DNA from: Aegilops tauschii subsp. strangulata | Taxonomy: Eukaryota; Streptophyta; Magnoliopsida; Poales; Poaceae | NCBI RefSeq assembly: GCF_002575655.3 | Contig: NC_053037.3 | Span: 447,795,793-447,859,792, forward strand | Direction: 5' to 3' | DNA length: 64,000 nt | Shown: positions 38,001 through 49,248 of the stretch, one piece after another | Layout: the number at the start of each line of letters is the position of its first letter | How positions within the stretch are numbered: the stretch's first letter is position 1 | The notes under the pieces: model-generated | What the model saw: only the letters and a program-made list of their open reading frames with translations | Told to the model about the DNA's origin: nothing | Database searches by the model: none | Translations under genes and position numbers: made by a program

Positions 38001-38243
38001 TGAAGAGTAAATTGCAAAAAACTACCACATTACATGCTATTGTTCCAAAAACTACCATTTTTTTAATTTTATAAAAAACTACCACAAAAGTGGTGGGCTG
38101 TTCCAAAAACCCTAGTTGCCGAATCGTTACATTTTAAGCGCGGTTATGACATGTGGGGCCCGCCCGTCAAGGTTTTGTCGGCCAGAGGCGGACGGCGCGC
38201 ATGATGACGGCCGTTAGAACGCGTCGTTCCGACCAAGTGCTTA

Positions 38244-38303
38244 GTCACCCACTCCCACTCTCGCTCACCCACTCCCACTCTCGCTCACCCACTCCCACTC
38301 TCT
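38244..38303. repeat. Three 20-bp tandem repeats
   Basis: The unit CTCACCCACTCCCACTCTCG is repeated three times with small end differences, in the leader of the GRF-zinc-finger fragment. Confidence 0.85.
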
Positions 38304-38377
38304 CCCCCCTCGCTCTGTTCTCCCCTTCCCTGGAACTCGCCAATGTCGCCGACCACCTCCCTTCCTCGTCGCCGGCC

Positions 38378-39560
38378 ATGATGCCTTCTTGGAATGATGG
38401 GGATGAGAGCTCCGACGACGGCAGCATGGGGGGCAACCTGATGGACATGGAGTACTTTGTAAGCCTCATCCTCCTTCCTCTGCCATTATTCAGGGTTAGG
38501 GTTAGGGTTCAATCGATTTGAGAATTAGGGTTGATGATCTGCACATTTGTATGTATGGATTCCTTTGGTTAAGGGTTTGGTTTAGCCAGTGCTTGATGGA
38601 TCTGCAACTATTGGATGCATTGGTTGTCTGATCTACCTTGTACTCTATGTAGGACACACCTGACACCATCCCTGAGCCATTGTGGTGTGGTGCTCCCATG
38701 GAGGAAGTTGCCAAGTTCACTCTGCACCAGATGATGCCTAGGAAGTGTACTGCTTTTGAAGGTGCTAACACTGGGAGGAGGTTCTATGGATGCCCTGTTC
38801 AGGTGAGTAATGTAGTAAATCAATAGCTCATTGTTATCTGAAGTCAGTGTTCTTATTTGCAGAGAGTGGTTTTCTACTTGATATATGAAGTCAGTGATTC
38901 ATTTATGCTTTGTGGTTATCAGTTATGCTTAGTGGATCCAGTTATGCTGGATGGATTCAGTTATTGTGTACTGGTTAGAAGATTGCAGAAAGTGGTTTTC
39001 AAAATATTTGGCACTGGATTCAATTATGCTAAGTGTTGGTTTCTGTTTAAGTAGAGTGCAGAAATGCTCTGCATTTGTAGCTAGAGTGCAGAAATGCTCT
39101 CTATCTCTATTTCAAAATAGTTGGCACTGGATTGATTTATGAATGTGTATATATATCCTCTCTAGCTTAATTCTGTATATATCCTCTATATATTAACTGT
39201 ATTGAATTGCATATATTTCTGAATTTGAACATCTCCTCCTTGTATATTAACTCTGTTTTAACTGTTTTAACTAAATTTAGTACTGAATTTATGCATTTTC
39301 TTAAGTATGTGTTGTCTGATAAAAAATAATTTATTTCTGAATTTAATATCGTTGTTTGAGTTAACATGGAGGTGTGAACTGTGGTGTAGTTAAGTGGGTT
39401 GATCCAGTACACCCTCATATACTGAAGAACTGCCTCATCAAGCTGTGGGAATTGTTCCATGAGCAAAACCTTGGCAGTATTCAAGACAAGAATGGATATG
39501 ATGCTGAGTTAGCCAAGTTGATGAAGGAGAAGGATCATCTATGTGAGGAGTGTTGGAATA
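38378..39560 (+). pseudogene. GRF-type zinc-finger gene fragment of a TE
   Basis: Exon 38378..38458 (MMPSWNDGDESSDDGS) and exon 38653..38802 (WCGAPMEEVAKFTLHQMM, CTAFEGANTGRRFYGCPVQ) are phase-0 with good splice sites. A third piece near 39370-39555 (NCGVVKWVDPVHPHILK) completes a GRF zinc finger. It then runs into a helix (LAKLMKEKDHLCEEC) cut off by Copia sequence. The acceptor expected before the third piece is not intact. GRF-zinc-finger proteins of this kind are carried by grass DNA transposons. The leader at 38008-38110 (repeated AAAACTACCA words) looks like a TE end. Not a host gene in my view. Confidence 0.6.
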
Positions 39561-39565
39561 TGTCG

Positions 39566-40445
39566 AGAGTTGGAATATACGCTTTGATAGTGTGATCAAA
39601 GCATATGGTTTTATACAGACTTTTGGAGAAGCCTGTATTTACAAGAAAGTGAGTGGGAGCTCTGTAGCATTTCTAATATTATATGTAGATGCCATATTGT
39701 TGACTGGAAATGATACAGAATTTCTGGTAGCATAAAAGGATACTTGAATAAGAATTTTTCAATGAAAGACCTCGGTGAAGCTACTTATATATTGGGCATC
39801 AAGATCTACAGAGATATATCAAGACGCTTAATTGGACTTTCACAAAGCACATACCTTGATAAAGTTTTGAAGAAGTTCAAAATGGATCAGTCAAATAAAG
39901 GGTTCTTGCCTGTGTTACAAGGTGTGAAATTGAGTCAGACTCAATGCCCGACCACTGCAAAAGATAGAGAGAAAATGAAAGTCATTCCCTATGCCTCAGC
40001 CATAGGTTCCATCATGTATGCAATGCTGTGTACCAGACATGATGTGTGCCTTGCTATAAGTATAGCAGGGAGGTACCAAAGTAATCCAGGAGTGGATCAC
40101 CGGACAACGGTCAAGAACATCCTGAAATACCTGAAAAGGACTAACGATATCTTCCTCGTTTATGGAGGTGACAAAGAGTTCGTCGTAAATGGTTACGTCG
40201 ATGCAAGCTTTGACTCTGATCCCGATGACTCTAAGTCGCAAACCGGATACGTATTTATATTGAATGGTGGAGCTGTTAGTTGGTGCAGTTCCAAGCAGAG
40301 CGTCGTGGCGGGACCTATGTGTGAAGCGGAGTACATAGCTGCTTCGGAAGCAGCAAATGAAGGAGTCTGAATGAAGGAGTTCATATCCGATATAGGTGTT
40401 ATACCTAGTGCATCAGGTCCAATGAAAATCTTTTGTGACAATACT
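39566..40445 (+). pseudogene. Angela/BARE-type Copia copy A: RT C-terminus and RNase H, first part
   Basis: Begins abruptly inside the reverse-transcriptase region; the same text is present in copy B from about 62890. It carries part of the reverse transcriptase (TYILGIKIYRD, SQSTYLDKVLKKF) and RNase H (DASFDSDPDDSKSQTGYVF, SSKQSVVAGPMCEAEYIAA). A TGA stands for Trp near 40368. The frame is then split at 40445 by the CACTA element and resumes at 56809. Confidence 0.85.
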
Positions 40446-40815
40446 CACTACTGGAATCAGGAACTTTGCCGTTAGCCGTTCTTTGCCGTCAGCTAGCGGA
40501 TGGCAAACAAGCTCTTTGCCATCAGCTTGAAGAAAACTGATGGCAAAGAAGCAGCTGACGGCAAAGAAAGTGTTTGCCGTCAGCCCCGTCTTTGCCGTCA
40601 GCTAGCTGACGACATAGAACCTTTGCCTTCCGCTAGCGGACGGCAAAGAGGCAGGGTGGGCCGATATTGAGGGGCAGCTAACGGGCACTTTCTTTGCCGT
40701 CAGCTAGCTAATGGCAAAGAAACTTTGCCGTCCGCTAGCAGACGGCAAAGAAAGTGGCCAAACTAACATCCGTTAGCTAGGCTCTTTGCCGTCAGCTAGC
40801 GGACGACAAAGAGCT
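40446..40815. repeat. CACTA left subterminal palindromic repeats
   Basis: Many copies of TTTGCCGTC and its complement GACGGCAAA, often paired around GCTAGC to make palindromes such as the one near 40740. In CACTA elements such arrays are the binding sites for the element-encoded DNA-binding protein. The same words fill the right end. Confidence 0.85.
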
Positions 40816-41313
40816 ATGCCCTATATGTATCAACACGTCGCGCCCTGCCCCTCTCTCTCCCTCCCCTTGTCCCAACCCCGCACCGCCGCCCCGCCCCCCC
40901 GCCGCGCAGCCCCGGGCCACGTCCCCGCCCCGCCCCGCCGCGCCGCCACGCCCCGGGCCGCCCCGTCCCGCCCCGCCCTGCCCCGCCACGCCCGGGCCTC
41001 CTCGCCGCCCCGGCCGCCCCGCCCCTCCGCGCCGGCCCGCCTTGCCCCGACCGCCCGCCGAGCCGCCCCGACGCACCGCCTCGCCGCCCCGGCCGCTCCC
41101 CCCCGCCGTGCCGCCCCGGCCGCTCCAAGGTGAGACATTTTCATTTTCTTCTTCTATTTTTTAGATTTAGTTTAATTTAGTTTAGGATTTGTTTTGTTTA
41201 GTTAGTTTACTTTAGGTTTAGTTTAGTTTAGTTTAGGTCAAGTTTCTGGTTTAGTTTAGTTAGTTTAGTTTAGGTTTAGTTTAGTTTACTTTAGGTTAAG
41301 TTTCTGGTTTATC
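40816..41313 (+). other. CACTA 5' leader: GC-rich block and TTTAG repeats
   Basis: 40850-41129 is almost pure C/G (CCGCCCCG words). It gives Pro/Arg/Ala-rich frames on both strands that I treat as composition artefacts. A donor-like CTCCAAG|GTGAGA lies at 41129/41130 and an acceptor-like TTTTTTTAG ends at about 41345. The intervening 41155-41313 is an array of GTTTAG/TTTAG words. This looks like a non-coding first exon and leader intron. Confidence 0.5.
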
Positions 41314-41378
41314 TTGAACATGTGAAATTTGTTGTTATTTTTTTAGTTCAAGCATTTGTTCCCGCTTCGACGTCGACG

Positions 41379-41702
41379 ATGCCTATCCCGCATCCTCGTC
41401 GTCGACTCGGCGGAGGAGGCCTGCTTGATCAGAGGGGCCATGTCCGAGACTGGGCTCCGCCGGGCTGGTACTGGGAGGTTCTTCCTTCCGGGGGGCGCAG
41501 GTTGGTGAGGAGCCAGCCCGTCGTTGACCCGAACCTTGTTTGGTGGCGGTCGCGTGGGCCAGTGACGGTGCCGAGGCTTTCGTACACCGCGGAGGTGGTA
41601 CGTCACCGTGTCAGCGAGGAGCACGAGCACGTCCATTGCTACATGGTTGCGTTGGAGGGCAGGTTCGACAATACCTGGCAGGTTCTTCAGGGATCTCACT
41701 AG
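41379..41702 (+). CDS. Small CACTA ORF, function unknown
   Basis: A 107-codon frame following the leader intron: an Arg/Gly-rich start (HPRRRLGGGGLL), then a tryptophan-rich core (VRDWAPPGWYWEVLPSGG) and SEEHEHVHCYMVALEGRF before the stop. I do not recognise a domain. Its place after a spliced leader near the CACTA 5' end suggests an element gene, perhaps the DNA-binding partner of the transposase, but nothing in the sequence proves that. Confidence 0.5.
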   Translation: MPIPHPRRRLGGGGLLDQRGHVRDWAPPGWYWEVLPSGGRRLVRSQPVVDPNLVWWRSRGPVTVPRLSYTAEVVRHRVSEEHEHVHCYMVALEGRFDNTWQVLQGSH

Positions 41703-41905
41703 AGCTATGATCCTGTGATGGTTCCTTCTCTTTGGGTGTCCACCGCCCGCGCCGATACCCATCGTTCGCTACGGTTCTAGTTGTATTAGCGATGCTATAT
41801 GTATGATACTATTCGAGATGTATTAGTGATAATATTCGACGATGTACGGATGCAAGAGATGATGTAGTTTTGCTTATTGAATGCATGCTAATTTAGTTTA
41901 CCCGG

Positions 41906-42399
41906 GGACGAGCGGGTTAGGGGGTTCCTCGGTGTCGATGGTACCTTAGCAAGTGTCATCAGTGCGAGATACATGTGGCCGTCGGTGTCGAACACAACAT
42001 CCATGTCCCACAAGTGACACAGGGGTCCTGCGTCCCACAGCAACAGTTCTCGACGTCGATGGCGGTCGAACACCATCGCGATTTTGTCTGGCAGCCTCTG
42101 AGATGACGATTGAAAGCTAAGTGTTGAAACTTGAAACACCCAAACTGACTCAAGTCGGTTTGGTTGTTTGAAATTTCAAAACTTGGCTTTAATCCTCATT
42201 GCAGAGGCTGCCAGACAAATTTGCCAAGGTGTTCGACCGTCATCGGCCACCAGAACTATTGTTGCGGGACGCCGGGCGCCGGCGTCACTTGTGGGACGTG
42301 GATCTAGTGTTCAACGCCGAGCGCCTCATGTATCTTGCACCGATGATACTTGCTATTTAGGGTTCTATCGACGCCGAGGAACCCCTAACCCGCTCGTCC
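41906..42399. repeat. Long hairpin made of inverted B3-domain-like fragments
   Basis: A left arm of about 195 bases (41906-42100) and a right arm of about 198 bases (42202-42399) are inverted copies, with a loop of about 100 bases. On the plus strand the right arm can be read QRLPDKFAKVFDRHRPPELL, then a stretch ending in HLWDVDLVFN. The left arm, read on the minus strand, gives QRLPDKIAMVFDRHRRRELL. Both resemble the core of plant B3 DNA-binding domains. Outer ends pair GGACGAGCGGGTTAGGGG with its complement. A transcript across it would fold into a long double-stranded RNA. Confidence 0.75.
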
Positions 42400-42814
42400 T
42401 GTTGTAAATATTTAGTTAGGTTGACGGAAAAATCAATATTGCTATGAAACTCATCTTTCAATTTAAATATGCAGTTTTTTCGTCGCTGCGAGGGTCTAGT
42501 ATTCGACGAGCTCCACCCCTGCATTCGTGGGTTAGCACAAATGACATCTCCTCCCCCCCTTGATTTGCCCTGTTCCGGTCTTCGTGCCGATGAAACTTGC
42601 TAGCTATAGGTGTCTTCAATCATCAGTATGCGTGACCACTATGCGTCTCCCGTTTGAAAGGGTTACATCTAAAAATATGCATGCATTTGCATATTTATAA
42701 CCGTGATTCTTTAGAATTGTCCAACGTTATCCATGGACAGCCCGAATATGTGTAGATTGGGTTCGTTTTCCCATATGCTCTGCTCCGGATCCGATGCAGA
42801 ATTTTGTCAGTGCC
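42400..42814 (+). other. CACTA internal sequence with left arm of a second hairpin
   Basis: No gene. Positions 42741-42814 (CCCGAATATGTGTAGATTGG onwards) pair with 50970-51046 on the other side of the nested LTR element. They form the left arm of a second inverted repeat that the LTR element interrupted. Confidence 0.7.
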
Positions 42815-43408
42815 TGATACGTCTCCAACGTATCTATAATTTTTGATTGTTCCATGCTATTATATTATCCATCTAGGATGTTTTATATGCATTTATATGC
42901 TATTTTATATGATTTTTGGGACTAACCTATTAACCTAGAGCCCAGTGCCAGTTCTTGTTTTTTCCTTGTTTTTTAGTATCGCAGAAAAGGAATATCAAAC
43001 GGAGTCCAATTGACCTGAAAATTTATGGAGATTATTTTTGGACCAGAAGAAGCCCACGGAGCATCGGAGATGGACCAGAAGAGTCCCAAGGCCACCACGA
43101 GGGTGGAGGGCGTGCCCTACCCCCTGGGCGTGCCCCTACCTCGTGGCTGCCTCGTGGACCCCCCCTGACTTGTTCCCGACGCCAAAACCTCTTATATATC
43201 CCCAAACTTCCAGAACATAACCTAGATCGGGAGTTCCGCCGCCGCAAGCCTGTGTAGCAACCAAAAACCAATCGGGACCCTGTTCCGGCACCCTGCCGGA
43301 GGAGGGAATCATCACCGATGGCCATCTTCATCATCCCGGCGCTCTCCATGACGAGGAGGGAGTAGTTCACCCTTGGGGCTGAGGGTATGTACCAGTAGCT
43401 ATGTGTTT

Positions 43409-43450
<42 letters not shown>

Positions 43451-44506
43451 GTTCTTGATATGGCACGATCTTGATGTATCGCGAGCTTTGCTATTATAGT
43501 TGGATCTTATGATGTTTCTCCCCCTCTATATTCTTGTAATGGATTGAGTTTTCCCTTTGAAGTTATCTTATCGGATTGAGTCTTTAAGGATTTGAGAACA
43601 CTTGATGTATGTCTTGCATGTGCTTATCTGTGGTGACAATGGGATATTCACGTGATTCACTTGATGTATGTTTTGGTGATCAACTTGTGGGTTCTGTGAC
43701 CTTGTGAACTTATGCATAGGGGTTGGCACACGTTTTCGTCTTGACTCTCCGGTAGAAACTTTGGGGCACTCTTTGAAGTTCTTTGTGTTGGTTGAGTAGA
43801 TGAATCTGAGATTGTGTGATGCATATCGTATAATCATACCCACGGATACTTGAGGTGACATTGGAGTATCTAGGTGACATTAGGGTTTTGGTTGATTTGT
43901 GTCTTAAGGTGTTATTTTACTATGAACTCTAGGGTTGTTTGTGACACTTATAGGAATAGCCCAATGGATTGATCAGAAAGAATAACTTTGAGGTGGTTTC
44001 GTACCCTACAATAATCTCTTCGTTTGTTCTCCACTGTTAGTGACTTTGGAATTACTCTTTGTTGCATGTTGAGGGATTGTTATATGATCAAATTATGTTA
44101 TTATTGTTGAGAGAACTTGCACTAGTGAAAGTATGAACCCTAGGCCTTGTTTCGAAGCATTGCAATACCGTTTACGCTCACTTTTACCACTTGTTACCTT
44201 GCAGTTTTTATATTTTCAGATTACAACAATCTATATCTACCATCCATACTGCATTTGTATCACCATCTCTTCGGTGAACTAGTGCACCTATACAATTTAC
44301 TATTGTGTTGGGTGTGTTGGGGACACAAGAGACTCTTTGTTATTTGGTTGCAGGGTTGCTTGAGAGAGACCATCTTCATCCTAGGCCTCCCACGGATTGA
44401 TAAACCTTAGGTCATCCACTTGAGGGAAATTTGCTACTGTCCTACAAACCTCTGCACTTGGAGGCCCAACAACGTCTACAAGAAGAAGGTTGTGTAGTAG
44501 ACATCA
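42815..44506 (+). repeat. Left LTR (1692 bp) of the nested element
   Basis: Collinear with 49249-50899. A TATA-like CTCTTATATATCCCC lies at about 43190. A long CT microsatellite (43411-43448), much shorter in the other LTR, accounts for part of the length difference. Confidence 0.92.
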
Positions 44507-44516
44507 AGCTCTTTTC

Positions 44517-44533
44517 TGGCGCTGTTGCCGGGG
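44517..44533 (+). promoter_or_regulatory. Probable primer-binding site of nested LTR element
   Basis: TGGCGCTGTTGCCGGGG begins ten bases after the LTR end. Position and sequence are those commonly seen in Triticeae Gypsy-type elements. The cognate tRNA was not determined. Confidence 0.55.
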
Positions 44534-44637
44534 AGGTGAGTGCTTGAAGGTATATCTTTAGATCTTGCAATAGAATATTTTTGTTTCTTGATTTATCACT
44601 AGTTTAGTCTATAAAAGAAAACTACAAAAAAACGGAA

Positions 44638-46472
44638 TTGAGGTTGCCTCATATGCCTCATCTTTTTAATATCTTTCGTGAAAATGATGGAAAGGAAAAT
44701 TGTGCCAAAGTGTTAGAAGAAGAATGCATTAAAATGTTTGGCACTAAATCTTTGAATGATGAGCATGATTGCAATGTTGTTAGTATGAACTCTTCGAATA
44801 TCCATAGTACTAATGATGATTGCACTAGTCATTATGAAAATGTCTCTTATAAGCATGTCAACTTTTGTGGAGTACATAGAGTTTGCAAGTACACACCAAA
44901 TAGGGAAGATAGATTTTGCAAGAGGCATAAGTATTTAGAAACTAAATGGTTGTAAGAAAGGCTAGATGTTTGTGCTGAAAATTTAAATTTTTTCTTAGCC
45001 ATCCTTGTGAACTTTGCAATGAACGTGGTCATTTAAATATCCAATGGAAATTGTTTCATGATCGAATCGTGTCCAAAAATTGTGATGAGTTGATTTCCCT
45101 TGCGCATCATAATGAACTTAGTTTGCTTGTGGGTTATGAAGAAATGAAATGTATAACTAAGGATATTCCAGAATTTTTTGTTGATAAAGTTCTTGATTTT
45201 GATCTAGAGGAAATTTCTATGTATTGTGCGGTGAATTGCATTGAAAATCCTTATATTGCCAATTACATAAAGACAAGAAAACAAATAGAAGATGAAGAGA
45301 ATACTAATGAAAGGGAAGAGATTTCCCAATATCCTCCTATTCTTTCTTATGATGAATCAGGTAACGAGGAGGAGCCTTCTATTCAACCAATCTCATTAAT
45401 AAGGAGCTCCAAAAAGAGGATTAAACCCATACTTAATGTGAAGAAGAAAAAGAAAAGACGGAGAAGCAAAGGTAAAAAGGTATCCCTTCCAAATGATGTT
45501 GCTCCTGTTACTCATTGTGATGATGATAATTGCTATACTATTGGTGCTATCCACACTATTAATGATGAGAGTGATTATGCTTATGATATGAAAAGGCCTA
45601 AGCTTGGGGATGCTATGTTTGATGAGAATGATATGTTTGAGAATTTATTTGCTGCAATTAATATGTGTCCCAAGCTTGGGGATGCTATGTTTTATGAAGA
45701 TGATGTTTTTAACCTCCCAAGTTTTGATATGCAAATTTATTATGATGATAGGATGCCTCCTATTTATGATGATTATATTGATGAAAGTGGGTTTGGAAGA
45801 GTGTCAACTTTAGGAAGTAATGATCCCACTATTTTGGAGGGTGTTGAATCTTATTGTGACAATTATGAAAGTGGATTTGGAGAGGTCATGACTTTATTTA
45901 GTAATGATTCCACTATCTTGGAAGATGTTTCAATTGATTATGATGAAAACAAAGTTGCTACTTATGATGATTATTGTGATGACACTTATGCTATAAAAAG
46001 TAGTGATGATTGTATTTATAAAACTTGTCATGATTATGATTACCCTTTTTCTGAACATTACTCTTTTAATGTGGAAACAATTTATAGTATTCGAGTTTCT
46101 TATGATACTCCCACTATTCAGAATGAGAAGAATTTTGCTTATGTGGAGAGTAATAAAATTTATATGCTTGTGCATCATGAAAATAGTGCTTTATGTGATA
46201 GTTATATTGTTGAATTCATTCATGATGCTACTGAAATTTACTATGAAGGAGGAACATATGCTTGTAGGAATTGCAATAATATCAAGTTTCCTCTCTATGT
46301 GTTGAAAATCTTGAAGCTATGCTTGTTTTGCTTTCCTATGCTAGTTGATTCTTGTTCCCATAAGTTGTTTGCTCACAAAATCCCTATGCATAGGAAGTGG
46401 GTTAGGCTTAAATGTGCTAGTTATATTCTTCATGATGCTCTCTTTATGTTTGAAATTTTATCTTTTATGTGA
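44638..46472 (+). CDS. Atypical acidic ORF of the LARD-like element
   Basis: A first frame, 44638-44955, encodes a His/Cys/Asn-rich segment. A second frame is open from 44979 to 46472. Early in it is CELCNERGHLNIQW, a zinc-knuckle-like CX2CX4HX4C in which the last Cys is Trp. A basic cluster follows (KKKKKRRRSKGKK, about 45443-45478). Then comes a long Asp/Tyr/Asn-rich region with an internal repeat (KLGDAMFDEND, KLGDAMFYEDD; ESGFGRVSTLGSND, ESGFGEVMTLFSND) and a Cys-rich hydrophobic tail. No known enzyme domain is present. The frame change near 44950-44978 suggests an ancestral longer ORF. It may be a relic gag-like or novel protein; function unknown. Confidence 0.5.
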
Positions 46473-49248
46473 GCATCATTGAAATCATCATGCCTAGCTA
46501 GAAAGGCATTAAAGAAAAGTGCTTGTTGGGAGACAACCCAATATTTACCCCTACTATTTTTGTATGTCCACATGATTAAGCTACTGTAGTAATCATGTTT
46601 TATAGCTTTTGTTTCAATAAAGTGCCAAGTAGAACCTTTGGGAAGACTTGGGTGAAAGTTAATGTGATCTTGCTGTAAAAAACAGAAACTTTGCGCTCAC
46701 GAGATTAGCTGTCATTTTTTTACAGAAGAGTGATTTTAAGTTGATTCTTTTTGAAGAAGATTAATAGACAAATTCCTCACGTCCAACAATTTATTTCAGA
46801 ATTTTCGGAGTTACAGAAGTATTCGAGAGTTACAGATTACTACAGACTGTTCTGTTTTTGAAAGATTCTATTTTCGATGTGTTGTTTGCTTATTTTGATG
46901 AATCTATGAGTAGTATCGGAGGGTATAAACCATAGAGAAGTTTGAATACAGTAGATATTACACCAATTTGAATTTAGAATGAGTTCACAACAGTACCAAA
47001 AGTGGTGATTTATTTTCTTATACTAACGGAGCTTACGAGTTTTCTGTTGAGTTTTGTGTTGTGAAGTTTTCAAGTTTTGGGTAAAGATTCAATGGACTAT
47101 GGAATAAGGAGTGGCAAGAGCCTAAGCTTGGGATGCCCCGGATGGCATCCCCTCTTTCGGCTTCGTTCATCGGTAACTTTACTTGGAGCTATATTTTTAT
47201 TCACCACATGATATGTGTTTTGGTTGGAGCGTCATTTTATTTTCTTTTGTTTTGCTTGCTGTTTGAATAAAATCCCAAGATCTGAAATTCTTAAATGTTA
47301 GAGTGTCTTCACATAGTTGCACAATTATTCAACTACTCATTGATATTCACTTATATCTTTCGGAGTAGTTTGTCATTTGCTCTAGTGCTTCACTTATATC
47401 TTTTTAGAGCACGATGGTAGTTTTATTTTTGAAGAAATTGATGAACTCTCAGTGCTTCACTTATATTATTTTGAGAGTCTTTTAGAACAGCATGGTAATT
47501 TGCTTTGGTTATGAATTTAGTCCTAATATGATAGGCATCCAAGAGGGATATAATAAAAACTTTCATATTAAGTGCATTGAATACTATGAGAAGTTTGATT
47601 CTTTATGATTGTTTTGAGATATGAAGATGGTGATATTAGAGTCATGCTAGTGGAGTAGTTGTGAATTTGAGAGATACTTGTGTTAAAGGTTGTGATTCCC
47701 GTAGCATGCACGTATGGTGAACCGTTATGTGATGAAGTCGGAGCATGATTTATTTATTGATTGTCTTCCTTATGTGTGGAGGTCGGGATCGCGCGATGGT
47801 TAACTCCTACCAACCCTTCCCCTAGGAGCATGCGTGTAGTACTTTGTTTTGATGACTTGTAGATTTTTGCAATAAGTATGTGAGTTCTTTATGACTAATG
47901 TTGAGTCCATGGATTATACGCACTCTCACCCTTCCACCATTGCTCGCCTCTCTTGTGCCGCGCAACTTTCGCCGGTACCATACACCCACCATACCTTCCT
48001 CAAAACAGCCACCATACCTACCTATTATGGCATATTCCAGAGCCATTCCGAGATATATTGCCATGCAACTTTCTACCGTTCCGCTCATTATGACACGCTT
48101 CATCATTGTCATATTGCTTTGCATGATCATGTAGTTGACATTGTATTTGTGGCAAGGCCACCTTTCATAATTCTTTCATACATGTCACTCTTGATTCATT
48201 GCACATCCCGGTACACCGCTGGAGGCATTCATATAGAGTCATATTTTGTTCTAAGCATCGAGTTGTAATTCTTGAGTTGTAAGTAAATAAAAGTGTGATG
48301 ATTTTCATTTTTAGAGCATTGTCCCAGTGAGGAAAGGATGATGGAGACTATGATTCCCCCACAAGTCGGGATGAGGCTCCAGACGAAAAATAAAAAAATA
48401 AAAATAAAAGAGGCCAAAAAAAGAGAAGGCCCCCAAAAAATGAAAAAAATGAGAGAAAAAGAGAGAAGGGGCAATGCTACTATCCTTTTACCACACTTGT
48501 GCTTCAAAGTAGCACCATGATCTTCATGATAGAGAGTCTCCTATGTTGTCACTTTCATATACTAGTGGGAATTTTTCATTATAGAACTTGGCTTGTATAT
48601 TCCAATGATGGGCTTCCTCAAAGTGCCTTAGGTCTTCGTGAGCAAGCAAGTTGGATGCACACCCACTTAGTTTCCTTTTGAGCTTTCATACACTTATAGC
48701 TCTAGTGCATCCGTTGAATGGCAATCCCTACTCACTCGCATTGATATCTATTGATGGGCATCTCCATAGCCCATTGATACGCCTAGTTGATGTGAGACTA
48801 TCTTCCTCCTTTTTGTCTTCTCCACAACCACCATATTCTATTCCACCTATAGTGCTATGTCCATGGCTCACGCTCATGTATTGCGTGAAAGTTGAAAAAG
48901 TTTGAGAATACTAAAGTATGAAACAATTGCTTGGCTGAAACCAGGGTTGTGCATGATTAAATATTTTGTGTGATGAAGATAGAGCGTAGCCAGACTATAT
49001 GATTTTGTAGGGATAGCTTTCTTTGGCCATGTTATTTTGAGAAGACATAATTGCTTTGTTAGTATGCTTGAAGTATTATTGTTTTTATGTCAATATTAAA
49101 CTTTTGTTTTGAATCTTTTGGATCTGAATATTCTTGCCACAACAGAGAAGATTACATTATAAATATGTTAGGTAGCATTCCACATCAAAAATTATATTTT
49201 TATCATTTACCTACTCGAGGACGAGCAGGAATTAAGCTTGGGGATGCT
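46473..49248 (+). other. Non-coding interior of the LARD-like element
   Basis: AT-rich sequence with TTATATCTTT-containing direct repeats near 47345-47480. There is an open but unrecognised frame at 47891-48268 and an A-rich block at 48385-48475. The purine-rich tract next to the right LTR ends at 49248. I see no pol domain. Confidence 0.55.

Noticed and set aside
38488..38510. Telomere-like GGGTTAGGGTTAGGGTT run
   Set aside because: Only about three units, inside the first intron of the GRF-zinc-finger fragment; far too short for telomeric or interstitial telomere origin.
40786..41144. Overlapping Pro/Arg/Ala- and Gly-rich open frames on both strands
   Set aside because: Pure composition effect of a C/G-rich block; all frames are open simultaneously and none has domain-like content.
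47822..48268. Open frames in the LARD-like interior as a second gene
   Set aside because: Overlapping frames on both strands with no domain content and no splice or start support.
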